From Candidatus Omnitrophota bacterium (GTDB lineage Bacteria; Omnitrophota; Gorgyraeia; B26-G9): 13,507 bases of DNA. The position numbers were made by a program, and so were the translations under genes. Shown here one piece after another: positions 1 to 6,415 of the stretch. The stretch is taken from the NCBI GenBank assembly GCA_003645745.1, contig QNCH01000020.1:1-13507 (forward strand). Direction: 5' to 3'. Under the pieces are notes generated by a model. It had not been told where the DNA came from and ran no database searches. It was given only the letters and a program-made list of their open reading frames with translations. How positions within the stretch are numbered: position 1 is the first letter of the stretch; each line of letters begins with the position of its first letter.

Positions 1-24
1 TAATGTTGCGGCCTTTGGTGAATA

Positions 25-207
25 TATACTCAAACGCAATTGGTTTGTAATTTTATGACATTCCCCTCACACTGCATCTTGAAACGTTCTTCATTCGCAA
101 ATCCTCAACGCAGCAAGCTGCGCCTGCGGTTTGTCTTAAGTCAGAACGTTCCAATTTAGGGCACAGGGAAACGCCTAAATTTTACAAACTAATTGCGTTT
201 GAGTATA
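25..207. repeat. Full-length inverted-repeat element, copy 1 (MITE-like)
   Basis: A 183-bp element bounded by TATACTCAAACGCAATT on the left and its near-perfect reverse complement AATTGCGTTTGAGTATA on the right. The inverted repeat continues inward almost to the centre. Bases 79-90 pair with 143-154 in 11 of 12 positions, and the core CGCAG-CAAG-CTGCG (109-122) is a hairpin. The whole element could therefore fold into one long arm. A second copy lies at 8854-9039, about 85% identical by eye, and end-derived relics lie at 2421-2439 and 6835-6863. The terminal TA on both sides would fit a TA-target element such as an IS630/mariner-derived MITE, but no transposase is in the window and the family is unassigned. 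Confidence 0.85.
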
Positions 208-209
208 AT
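181..209 (+). promoter_or_regulatory. Outward promoter formed by the right end of the repeat
   Basis: TTTACA (181-186) matches the sigma-70 -35 box in 5 of 6 positions. After a 17-nt spacer it is followed by TATAAT (204-209), a perfect -10 box that begins in the repeat's terminal bases (it ends at 207) and is completed by two flanking bases. It points at ribBA. Transcription would start near 216. Prediction from consensus only. Confidence 0.5.
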
Positions 210-216
210 TATCATT

Positions 217-245
217 TTGCTTTTAATTAAATTTTGTGTTACAAT
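217..245 (+). promoter_or_regulatory. Candidate sigma-70 promoter for the ribBA leader
   Basis: TTGCTT (217-222), a 17-nt spacer and TACAAT (240-245) form a plausible promoter just outside the repeat. A start near 252 would give a leader of about 165 nt before ribBA, containing the hairpins at 277-401. In AT-rich DNA such matches arise by chance, so confidence is moderate. Confidence 0.45.
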
Positions 246-251
246 AAAATT

Positions 252-407
252 GTCATTTGGGAAAGAGAGGTCTTTTCAGGTTATTTCGAATAGGAAATTT
301 CCTGTTGGCATTTATAATGAGTGTTGAATTTTTAAGCACATAAAATATTCCTCAGTTGATGAATGAGAGACAGAGATAATCCCGAAGATATTTTCGGGAT
401 TTTTTTA
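252..407 (+). ncRNA. Structured leader or small RNA upstream of ribBA, family unknown
   Basis: Between the candidate promoter and the ribBA start there is no convincing ORF, but there are successive hairpins. In the first, CAGG-TT-ATTTC (277-287) pairs with GAAAT-TT-CCTG (294-304), leaving a symmetric TT/TT internal loop. In the second, GTGTT (321-325) pairs with AA-CAC (334-339) with one bulged G. In the third, CTCA-TT pairs with AA-TGAG around a GATG loop (351-367). An intrinsic terminator follows at 378-407. The arrangement suits an attenuator-type leader controlling ribBA, or a short independent RNA. I looked for the conserved FMN (RFN) core expected before a rib gene and did not find it; TPP, cobalamin, T-box and 6S signatures were also not recognised. 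Exact ends are estimates. Confidence 0.4.
378..407 (+). terminator. Intrinsic terminator just before ribBA
   Basis: AATCCCGAA (378-386) pairs perfectly with TTCGGGATT (393-401) around a six-base loop and runs into seven T's (400-406). It ends about 12 nt before the ribBA ATG. Any transcript from the upstream promoters must read through it to express ribBA, which suggests attenuation. Alternatively it ends a separate small RNA. Confidence 0.8.
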
Positions 408-418
408 TTGGAGTTAAG

Positions 419-1618
419 ATGAAATTTCATAGTATTAAAGAAATTATTAGCGATTTACAAAAAGGCAGAATGGTTATTATTGTTGATGATGCTAATCGTG
501 AGAATGAAGGCGATTTGCTTATGCCTGCTGGATCTGTAACGCCTGAACAGATAAATTTTATGGCTAAATTCGGCAGGGGGTTGATTTGTGTCGCTATGGA
601 GGCTGAAAGGCTGGATAAACTGAAACTTGCCCCAATGGTAGACAAAAATGATTCTCATTTGGAAACCGCGTTTACAGTATCAATAGATGCAAAGGAAGGT
701 ATTAGCACAGGTATTTCAGCTTATGACAGGGCAAGGACAATTAAAGTTTTAATTAATCAGCAGACAACGCATTATGATTTGGCCAGGCCCGGGCATATTT
801 TCCCGTTACGCGCTAAAAATGGAGGTGTCTTAGTCAGGGCAGGACATACTGAAGCTTGTGTTGATTTAATGAGGTTCTCTAAACTTTATCCAGCAGGTGT
901 TATTTGTGAAATTATGAATGATGATGGGTCCATGGCCAGAACTGCTGATTTATTTAAGTTTTCTCAGAAGCATAATTTAAAAATTGCGACAATTGCTGAT
1001 TTAATAAAATTTAGACGGATTAATGAAACTTTGGTAAAGAAGATGGCTGAGACTAATCTGCCGACTGAATATGGAAAGTTTAAGTTGTTTGTTTATAATT
1101 CAGATGTTGATTATTTGCCTCATCTTGCGCTTGTGTTGAATAAAATTACAAATCCAAGCCTTGTGCGTGTGCATTCTGAATGCTTAACTGGTGATGTTTT
1201 TATGTCAAAACGGTGTGATTGCGGCAGGCAATTGCATAAATCTATGCGGATTATCCAGAAGAATGGACAGGGAGTACTGCTTTATATGCGTCAGGAGGGA
1301 CGCGGTATAGGCTTAACAAATAAAATAAAAGCATATGCTTTACAAGATCATGGTTTTGATACAGTTGAGGCGAATGAAAAATTAGGTTTTAAACCTGATT
1401 TAAGGGATTATGGCATTGGCGCGCAGATATTATCAGATTTAGGAATTCAAAAAATTAGGCTTTTAACTAATAATCCTTATAAAATTATTGGGCTTGAAGG
1501 TTATGGCATTGAAATTGTTGAACGTGTGCCAATAGAAATAGCGCCGACAAAAGAGAACAAGGTTTATTTAAAAACTAAGAAAGACAAAATGGGACATATC
1601 CTTAAATTGGTTGATTGA
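419..1618 (+). CDS. ribBA: Bifunctional 3,4-dihydroxy-2-butanone 4-phosphate synthase / GTP cyclohydrolase II
   Basis: Cytosolic riboflavin enzyme supplying both precursors. The N-terminal RibB domain (about residues 1-200) converts ribulose 5-phosphate to 3,4-dihydroxy-2-butanone 4-phosphate. The C-terminal RibA domain (about 205-399) opens GTP. RibB signatures visible are DDANRENEGD (23-32), RAGHTEACVDL (140-150) and the acidic MNDDG region (166-170). RibA shows the zinc ligands Cys255, Cys266 and Cys268 in SECLTGDVF...RCDCG, then RQEGRGIGL (291-299), DLRDYGIGAQIL (327-338) and the LLTNNP and GLEGYGIEIVERVP tail. The length of 399 aa is normal for the fusion and both active sites look intact. 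GGAG (410-413) is a good ribosome site 5 nt before the ATG. A terminator hairpin lies immediately upstream, so expression may be attenuated. ribH and ribD lie 4-6 kb downstream rather than adjacent. Confidence 0.97.
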   Translation: MKFHSIKEIISDLQKGRMVIIVDDANRENEGDLLMPAGSVTPEQINFMAKFGRGLICVAMEAERLDKLKLAPMVDKNDSHLETAFTVSIDAKEGISTGISAYDRARTIKVLINQQTTHYDLARPGHIFPLRAKNGGVLVRAGHTEACVDLMRFSKLYPAGVICEIMNDDGSMARTADLFKFSQKHNLKIATIADLIKFRRINETLVKKMAETNLPTEYGKFKLFVYNSDVDYLPHLALVLNKITNPSLVRVHSECLTGDVFMSKRCDCGRQLHKSMRIIQKNGQGVLLYMRQEGRGIGLTNKIKAYALQDHGFDTVEANEKLGFKPDLRDYGIGAQILSDLGIQKIRLLTNNPYKIIGLEGYGIEIVERVPIEIAPTKENKVYLKTKKDKMGHILKLVD

Positions 1619-1641
1619 TTTTAATTTAAAGGGAAACAATA

Positions 1642-2418
1642 ATGGATAAATTTAAATATATTTATGGGCCAGTGCCTTCATGGAGGCTGGGACGATCTTT
1701 AGGTATAGATCTTTTATCTTCACAGAGTAAGATTTGTAATTTTGATTGTGTTTATTGCCAGCTTGGCAGGTATAAGCCTTGTGCGTACAAAAGGCAAGTG
1801 TATGTGCCTACAGAAGAGATCATCAGGGAATTAAATCTTATTTCATCTAATACACGTATAGATTATATTACTTTTTCTGGTACAGGAGAAGCAACTTTAG
1901 CGGGAAATTTAGCACAAACAATACTGGCGGTAAAAGATTTTAGAAAAGAGCCTGTTGCAGTTTTGACAAATGCTGGATTGATTAATTCAGCTGAAATTAT
2001 TAGTGATTTATGTTTAGCTGATTTTGTGATTGCTAAGCTGGATGCGTGCAGCCAGAATGCAATGGTTGAAATTAATCATCCTGCGGAGCAGGTTAAATTT
2101 AGGGATATTTTACATGGATTAAAAAAATTTCGTAGTATCTATAAAGGAAAAATGGCTTTACAGATAATGTTTCTTCCTCAGAATAAAGCTAATGCCGCAA
2201 AAATAGCAGAATTGGCAAAAGATATTGAACCTGATGAAATACAGATCAATACTCCATTAAGGCCTTGCGCGTGCAGCCCTTTGTCAGAAACAGAAATTAA
2301 AGAAATTAAAAAAATATTTACCGGTTTGAACGTGATTAGTGTGTATGAAAAGCCTGTAACTCCTGTTCAGCCAATTAGCGGTCCAGATACTTTAAAGAGA
2401 AGAGGGAAAATATATTAG
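1642..2418 (+). CDS. Radical SAM protein of the TYW1-like COG0731 family
   Basis: A 258-aa radical SAM protein. Cys32, Cys36 and Cys39 form the CX3CX2C motif that binds the 4Fe-4S cluster, and the SAM-contacting GTGE motif follows at 80-83. The opening YGPVPSWRLGRSLGID is typical of the bacterial COG0731 family, which shares its core with the archaeal/eukaryotic wybutosine enzyme TYW1. This protein lacks extra domains, and the bacterial members have no established substrate known to me, so wybutosine synthesis should not be assumed. It starts 23 nt after ribBA with a weak GGGA site (about 1630-1633), so it is probably co-transcribed. Cys residues near 269-276 nt from the gene's 3' third (CACS) are present but unassigned. 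Family assignment is confident; function is not. Confidence 0.85.
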   Translation: MDKFKYIYGPVPSWRLGRSLGIDLLSSQSKICNFDCVYCQLGRYKPCAYKRQVYVPTEEIIRELNLISSNTRIDYITFSGTGEATLAGNLAQTILAVKDFRKEPVAVLTNAGLINSAEIISDLCLADFVIAKLDACSQNAMVEINHPAEQVKFRDILHGLKKFRSIYKGKMALQIMFLPQNKANAAKIAELAKDIEPDEIQINTPLRPCACSPLSETEIKEIKKIFTGLNVISVYEKPVTPVQPISGPDTLKRRGKIY

Positions 2419-2420
2419 GG

Positions 2421-2439
2421 TATACTCAAACGTAATAGG
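2421..2439. repeat. Single-ended relic of the inverted-repeat element
   Basis: TATACTCAAACGTAATAGG matches the terminal 19 bases of the element, closest to the reverse complement of the right end of copy 2 (9021-9039). No matching right arm follows before panD. A weak further match (TTTGCAATT, 2451-2459) resembles the next segment of the left arm. It begins two bases after the radical SAM stop codon. Confidence 0.7.
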
Positions 2440-2474
2440 AAGGTGATTAATTTGCAATTCAGGAAGGGAATGTA

Positions 2475-2831
2475 ATGGCAATTTTTAGACATATGCTTAG
2501 GGCAAAGATTCATGGAGCAGTAATTACGAAGAAAAGTTTAGAATACAACGGTAGTATTGGCATTGACAGGATATTTTTAGAGCAATCTGGTATTGTTTCT
2601 GGAGAGAAAGTTCAGGTGCTTAATTCTAATAATGGTTTAAGGTTTGAAACTTATGTTATTGAACTTGAAGAGAATTCAAAAGATATTGTTTTATATGGCC
2701 CGGCAGCTAGATGCGGAGAAGTTGGAGATAAACTTTATATTTTAGCTTACGCGTTAGTCAGTGAGGGAGATATTAATAAAATAGAACAGAAAATTGTTTA
2801 TCTTAACAATAGTAATGAAATAGTAAAATGA
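2475..2831 (+). CDS. panD: Aspartate 1-decarboxylase (pyruvoyl enzyme) precursor
   Basis: Makes beta-alanine from L-aspartate for pantothenate and CoA synthesis. PanD proenzymes cleave themselves at a Gly-Ser bond to create the pyruvoyl cofactor; here that site is Gly26-Ser27 in YNGSIGID. Other family hallmarks are MLRAKIHGAVIT (7-18), the GEKVQV and NNGLRFETYVI stretch, and GPAARCGEVGD near residue 80. The length of 118 aa is normal. AGGAAGGG (2461-2468) is a strong ribosome site 6 nt before the ATG. The gene follows a relic of the repeat and overlaps the next gene by ATGA, indicating translational coupling. No panB or panC is in the window. Confidence 0.96.
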   Translation: MAIFRHMLRAKIHGAVITKKSLEYNGSIGIDRIFLEQSGIVSGEKVQVLNSNNGLRFETYVIELEENSKDIVLYGPAARCGEVGDKLYILAYALVSEGDINKIEQKIVYLNNSNEIVK

Positions 2832-3703
2832 AGACTTATCTAGAATGCATTCCATGTTTTTTTAAACAGGCATTAGAAGCGGCAGTAATGGCGGAAGCGG
2901 ATCAAAAAACTCAAAAATTAATTTTTGATGAATTATGTTTAGCTGTGCGGGAATTTGATTTAGAAGCTTCTCCTCCTGAGATGGGCAGAGTTATTTATAA
3001 TTTAGTGCAAATGCATACTCTGGGTGGAGATCCTTTTAAAAAAAGAAAAGAGCAAAGCAATCAGCTTGCCCTGTCAATATACAAGCAATTACAGGAGAAA
3101 GTCAGCAAATCTGAAGATAGGCTTTTAACAGCGTTAGAATTAGCAATTGCCGGCAATATTATTGATTATGGCGTAAAAAATTCTCTTAATGTTGAAGAGG
3201 AGATAAAAAAAATATTAGAAAAAGAATCTGAGCTTTTAAGACAAAACAAAGAATTTTTTGCTTATGCGCAATTTAAAGCAGCATTATCCGCTACTGATGA
3301 AATTTTATATTTAGCAGATAACGCTGGTGAAATAGTTTTTGATAAAATATTGATTGAAGAAATAAAAAAAGATTATCCTAAAATGAAAATTATTTTTGTG
3401 GTAAAAGAAAAACCAATCATTAATGACGCTTTGGCAGAGGACGCGAAAATTTGTGGTATTGATCAATTAGCAGAAGTTATTTCCAGCGGAGCGGATACTC
3501 CAGGCACAGTCATTAGTCGTTGTTCTCGGGAATTTTTAAAATTGTATTATAACAGTAAACTTATCATCAGTAAGGGACAGGGTAATTTTGAAGCGTTATA
3601 TGGGAACACAGAACCAATATTTTTTTTATTTATGGCTAAATGCCAGGTAGTGGCTAAGGACATAGGGTGTATGCAAGGTGATTTTATTTTACTTAATAGG
3701 TGA
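2828..3703 (+). CDS. DUF89/ARMT1-type metal-dependent phosphatase
   Basis: A 291-aa protein of the DUF89 (PF01937) family, metal-dependent phosphatases proposed to act in metabolite damage control; related domains are fused to eukaryotic pantothenate kinase 4. It shows the prokaryotic N-terminal pair Cys7-x-x-Cys10, AGNIIDYG (108-115) with Asp113, the metal-site motif DNAGE (164-168) followed by Asp172, KPIINDA (195-201) and SKGQGNFE (248-255). All expected acidic positions are present, so the enzyme looks active. Its ATG overlaps the panD stop (ATGA), which suggests coupled translation. The panD link makes a repair role on CoA-pathway phospho-intermediates attractive, but that is inference; the true substrate is unknown. 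Confidence 0.88.
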   Translation: MKTYLECIPCFFKQALEAAVMAEADQKTQKLIFDELCLAVREFDLEASPPEMGRVIYNLVQMHTLGGDPFKKRKEQSNQLALSIYKQLQEKVSKSEDRLLTALELAIAGNIIDYGVKNSLNVEEEIKKILEKESELLRQNKEFFAYAQFKAALSATDEILYLADNAGEIVFDKILIEEIKKDYPKMKIIFVVKEKPIINDALAEDAKICGIDQLAEVISSGADTPGTVISRCSREFLKLYYNSKLIISKGQGNFEALYGNTEPIFFLFMAKCQVVAKDIGCMQGDFILLNR

Positions 3704-3709
3704 GTTTTT

Positions 3710-4192
3710 ATGAAACCATTAGAAATTGTAAAATATCCAGATATTCAGTTAAGGAACAGGTGTAAGGAATTAGTTGAAGTAACTAAAAAGCATTTAAACA
3801 TTTTTAAACAAATGCTTTTTACAATGCGTAATTTTTCAGGCATTGGACTGGCTGCTCCTCAGGTTGGTGTGTTTGAACGTTTAATAGTGGCTGATATTGG
3901 TAAAGGTCAGGTGATAAGTTTAGCGAACCCGAAAATTATCAGCCTCTCAGAAAATATAGATTCAATGGTTGAGGGGTGTTTAAGTGTTGAAAATATAAGT
4001 GTGAAAATAAAAAGGCCGTTAAATGTCATTGTTAAAGGGTTGAATGAAAAAGGCAAAATGGTGGAAATAAAAGCAGAGGGGCTTACCGCGCGTGTCCTGC
4101 AGCATGAAATAGACCATTTAAATGGCAAACTGATTATTGATTATTTAAGTTTATTGGATAAATTAAGATTAAACGTGCGTAAGGGGCTGTAA
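3710..4192 (+). CDS. def: Peptide deformylase
   Basis: Removes the N-formyl group from nascent proteins. All three family motifs are intact: GIGLAAPQVG (44-53), EGCLS (88-92) with metal ligand Cys90, and QHEIDHL (131-137) with ligands His132 and His136 and catalytic Glu133. The length of 160 aa is typical of the bacterial form. GGTGAG (3699-3704), overlapping the preceding stop codon, is the ribosome site 5 nt before the ATG. The usual partner fmt is not downstream; a metallo-beta-lactamase-fold gene follows after 10 nt. Confidence 0.97.
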   Translation: MKPLEIVKYPDIQLRNRCKELVEVTKKHLNIFKQMLFTMRNFSGIGLAAPQVGVFERLIVADIGKGQVISLANPKIISLSENIDSMVEGCLSVENISVKIKRPLNVIVKGLNEKGKMVEIKAEGLTARVLQHEIDHLNGKLIIDYLSLLDKLRLNVRKGL

Positions 4193-4202
4193 CGAAAGAT
4201 AG

Positions 4203-4925
4203 ATGATGAAAATAAAAATTATTTTTGATAATCAAACTCAAAATAAAAATTTTTATACAGGCTGGGGATTTTCTGCGTTAATAGGTCAAAAAATTTTATT
4301 TGATACAGGCGCGGATGGACATAAGCTTATACATAATTTAGAACAAATGGAAGTGGATGTCGATTTATTAGAAGCTGTCGTTCTTTCCCATGAGCATTGG
4401 GACCATACAGGAGGGCTGTGGGAATTATTACAGAAAAAGAAATTTTTGAAAATTTATACCTGTGCTGGTTTTAGTATTGAATTTAAAGAAAAAGTCAAGC
4501 AGTATAACGGAGTATTATTTGAATGTTTGCGGTATAAGCCGCTTAAAATACAAGAAGGTATTTTTACCAGCGGAGAAATCTTGGGGAAATATAAAGGCCA
4601 GAGTATTGCGGAGCAGGCGTTAGTTTTAAATACTGAGAAAGGCTTTTGTGTGCTTACAGGATGTGCTCATCCCGGTATTGCGCGAATGTTAAAAGAGATC
4701 AAAAGTAATTTAAATATAGAGAGATTTTTTTTAGCAGCAGGAGGTTTTCATTTAAAAAGTATGAACAGGCAAGAAACTATGGAAGTTCTTAGCCAGCTTA
4801 AAAAAATTGGAGTAGAAAAAGTTATTCCTTTGCATTGCACAGGGCAGGAACAAAAAGAAATTTTTCTCGAAATTTATCAAGAAAATTGCCAAACATTAAA
4901 TGTAGGAGATAGTATCGAAATATGA
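4203..4925 (+). CDS. Metallo-beta-lactamase-fold hydrolase, COG1237-like
   Basis: A 240-aa metal-dependent hydrolase. The zinc motif HEHWDH (63-68) is complete, and Asp34 in the LFDTGAD strand, His156 in GCAHPG and His211 near the C-terminus (PLHCTG) fit the remaining MBL ligands or structural positions. SHEHWDHTGG together with TGCAHPG is characteristic of COG1237. That family is often annotated as a dihydropterin/ribofuranosyl-aminobenzene phosphate synthase by similarity to a methanogen enzyme; this name is not evidence of pterin synthesis here. There are tandem start codons, ATGATG (4203-4208), so the first residue is ambiguous by one. The ribosome site is weak and the gap to def is 10 nt, so coupling is likely. 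It is probably the last gene of the unit. Confidence 0.85.
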   Translation: MMKIKIIFDNQTQNKNFYTGWGFSALIGQKILFDTGADGHKLIHNLEQMEVDVDLLEAVVLSHEHWDHTGGLWELLQKKKFLKIYTCAGFSIEFKEKVKQYNGVLFECLRYKPLKIQEGIFTSGEILGKYKGQSIAEQALVLNTEKGFCVLTGCAHPGIARMLKEIKSNLNIERFFLAAGGFHLKSMNRQETMEVLSQLKKIGVEKVIPLHCTGQEQKEIFLEIYQENCQTLNVGDSIEI

Positions 4926-4998
4926 AACGGTTCTATGTTTATGCCTCGTTAATAAAATCTGTGGGTAGAAAAGGATTGAAATAGTAAAAACAGGCAGG

Positions 4999-5033
4999 CC
5001 TGAATATTTTATATAAAGTATAAAATATTCAGG
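4999..5033 (+). terminator. Perfect 15-bp-stem hairpin after the MBL gene
   Basis: CCTGAATATTTTATA (4999-5013) is followed by a 5-nt loop and its exact reverse complement (5019-5033). It lies 73 nt after the MBL stop codon in a 181-nt gap otherwise without recognisable content. It has no immediate T-run, although T-rich DNA follows from about 5042. It may end the upstream unit or stabilise the mRNA 3' end; a dyad binding site is also possible. The hairpin itself is certain, its role is not. Confidence 0.5.
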
Positions 5034-5106
5034 TTAGAAGCTTATTTGTTTTCTATTCTGATTTTTGTATATTGATTTTTTTTAAAACATTAAGGAGTTG
5101 CAGGTA

Positions 5107-5865
5107 ATGAGAAATCATATTCGTAAAATATCATTTTTACTTACAAAATTTGAGTTTGATCTATTAGATAAGATAAGTTGTTCTGGTGCTGATATTGCTG
5201 AAAATATTGAAAAAGTTAAAAAACAGGGGACTAAATTTAAAATTACATTTTTGCATGAAGAACTTGATGATTTAGTGGCGTTTATGGATAACAATATATT
5301 TTTTGAAGAAACAAAATTGCAGAAAAAAAGGCTGATTAAATTACAGACGCGGGTTGCTACTTTATTGAATTTTATGAATAGTATAAAAAAACCGGAAATC
5401 AAGGGGGAACAGCATTGTAATTTGAAATATTATATTTTTGCGGTGAGTGTCAAAGATCATTATGGTAATAATAAGGCGAGCAGGCATATTCAGATTGCCG
5501 GGACAAAGAGTCTTTACAATTTTGCTAAAGTTATTACGCAGTCTTTTGATTTTTATTTTGACCATTGTTTTGGGTTCTATGATAATTTGAAATGTTACCA
5601 TGATTCAGAGAACGCGTATGAGCTGTTTGTAGACATTGGGGAAGAACCTGAATCTGCAAAAATTAAAGGTGTTAAGAAAACTAAAATTTTTCAGGCATTT
5701 AAAAAACGCGGAGAAAAATTTCTTTTTCTTTTTGATTATGGCGATTCATGGAATTTTGTTGTTGAGTTGAAACAGATAAAGAAGGCAAAAAAATGGGATC
5801 TTAAGCCTGTAATTCTGAAAAGCATAGGTAATCCGCCGGTTCAATATGCTCCTTTGGATGAATAG
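5107..5865 (+). CDS. pRiA4b ORF-3-like domain protein, function unknown
   Basis: I start this gene at ATG 5107 (252 aa), preceded by AAGGAG (5092-5097), rather than at the in-frame TTG 5098, which touches that ribosome site. The C-terminal half (about 107-250) resembles the plasmid pRiA4b ORF-3-like family (PF07929). It opens with a strand-like YYIFAVSV segment, carries LFLFDYGDSWNF (206-217) and ends in the weakly conserved GNPPVQYAP (241-249). The N-terminal region (about 45-90) contains KITFLHEELDDLVAFM and a Lys-rich helix, resembling small helical proteins sometimes found alone or fused to this domain. No catalytic residues can be named. The family is often linked with plasmids and mobile elements, and this gene sits between two hairpins inside a housekeeping series, so it could be an acquired insertion. 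Confidence 0.7.
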   Translation: MRNHIRKISFLLTKFEFDLLDKISCSGADIAENIEKVKKQGTKFKITFLHEELDDLVAFMDNNIFFEETKLQKKRLIKLQTRVATLLNFMNSIKKPEIKGEQHCNLKYYIFAVSVKDHYGNNKASRHIQIAGTKSLYNFAKVITQSFDFYFDHCFGFYDNLKCYHDSENAYELFVDIGEEPESAKIKGVKKTKIFQAFKKRGEKFLFLFDYGDSWNFVVELKQIKKAKKWDLKPVILKSIGNPPVQYAPLDE

Positions 5866-5876
5866 GGTTATTTATC

Positions 5877-5909
5877 TTCAGTAAGTTTGTAAATTGTAAA
5901 CTTATTGAG
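5877..5909 (+). other. Hairpin in the ribH leader
   Basis: TTCAGTAAGTTT (5877-5888) pairs with AAACTTATTGAG (5898-5909) through 12 pairs including two G-T wobbles. It lies 12 nt after the preceding stop and 15 nt before the ribH ribosome site. No T-run follows, so it is not a typical terminator. No FMN riboswitch is recognisable here. Confidence 0.5.
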
Positions 5910-5938
5910 TGTGGGTAAAAAAAAAGAGGTGATTTTAT

Positions 5939-6415
5939 ATGGCAAAAGTTATTGAGGCAAATTTAAATGTGCAGAATAAGTGTTTTGCGATAGTGGTTTC
6001 ACGTTTTAACAAATTTATTACGAGTAGGCTTTTAGATGGGGCATTAGATGAGTTTAAAAGGCATAGCGTAGATGGAAATAAGGTTGATGTATTTTGGACC
6101 CCAGGGGCATTTGAAATACCGTTTATAGTGAAAAAGCTTGCAAATTTAAAAAAGTATGACGCAGTAATTGCTTTAGCAGCAATAATAAAAGGGGAAACCG
6201 CGCATTTTCAGTATGTATCGGCTGAGGTTTCTAAAGGTATCGCTAATGTTTCATTACAAAGTGGAATACCGGTAATTTTTGGTGTGCTTACTGCTGATGA
6301 TTTGGAGCAGGCTATAGAGCGCGCAGGTACAAAAAATGGCAATAAAGGCGAAGATGCTGTTAGAGCTGCAATTGAAATGGCTAATTTAACAGAAAAAATA
6401 GAGAATAATCAATAA
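5939..6415 (+). CDS. ribH: 6,7-dimethyl-8-ribityllumazine synthase
   Basis: Penultimate step of riboflavin synthesis: condenses the RibB product with 5-amino-6-ribitylaminouracil, normally in a large oligomeric shell. Visible motifs are SRFN (21-24) of the substrate pocket, WTPGAFEIP (53-61), GETAHFQYV (85-93) containing the conserved His89, and GVLTADDLEQA followed by RAG and NGNKG. The length of 158 aa is normal. The usual Gly before VIRG is replaced in LAAIIKG (79-85), a mild variant. AGAGGTG (5925-5931) is a strong ribosome site 7 nt before the ATG. The stop overlaps the nusB start (TAATG), the common ribH-nusB pairing. Confidence 0.97.
   Translation: MAKVIEANLNVQNKCFAIVVSRFNKFITSRLLDGALDEFKRHSVDGNKVDVFWTPGAFEIPFIVKKLANLKKYDAVIALAAIIKGETAHFQYVSAEVSKGIANVSLQSGIPVIFGVLTADDLEQAIERAGTKNGNKGEDAVRAAIEMANLTEKIENNQ

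Noticed and set aside
2..58. Possible 3' end of an upstream gene: an open frame from base 2 to TGA at 56-58, reading into the repeat's left arm.
   Set aside because: Only 18 codons are visible, no family is recognisable, and more than half of it lies inside the repeat. A coding end cannot be supported without sequence to the left.
25..207. CRISPR array or tRNA-like structure.
   Set aside because: The repeat copies are kilobases apart with no regular spacers, and no cloverleaf or CCA end fits the folded arms.
318..344. Leader peptide frame ATGAGTGTTGAATTT ending at TAA (eight codons) in the ribBA leader.
   Set aside because: No ribosome site, no run of regulatory codons, and it overlaps the hairpin at 321-339.
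252..418. FMN riboswitch before ribBA.
   Set aside because: Expected from context, but the conserved core (GGGCAGGGTGAAATTCCC-type block and partner segments) is not present; only the terminator resembles a typical riboswitch expression platform.
1642..2418. Wybutosine synthesis enzyme TYW1.
   Set aside because: Only the shared radical SAM core is present; bacteria are not known to make wybutosine and no supporting pathway gene is nearby.
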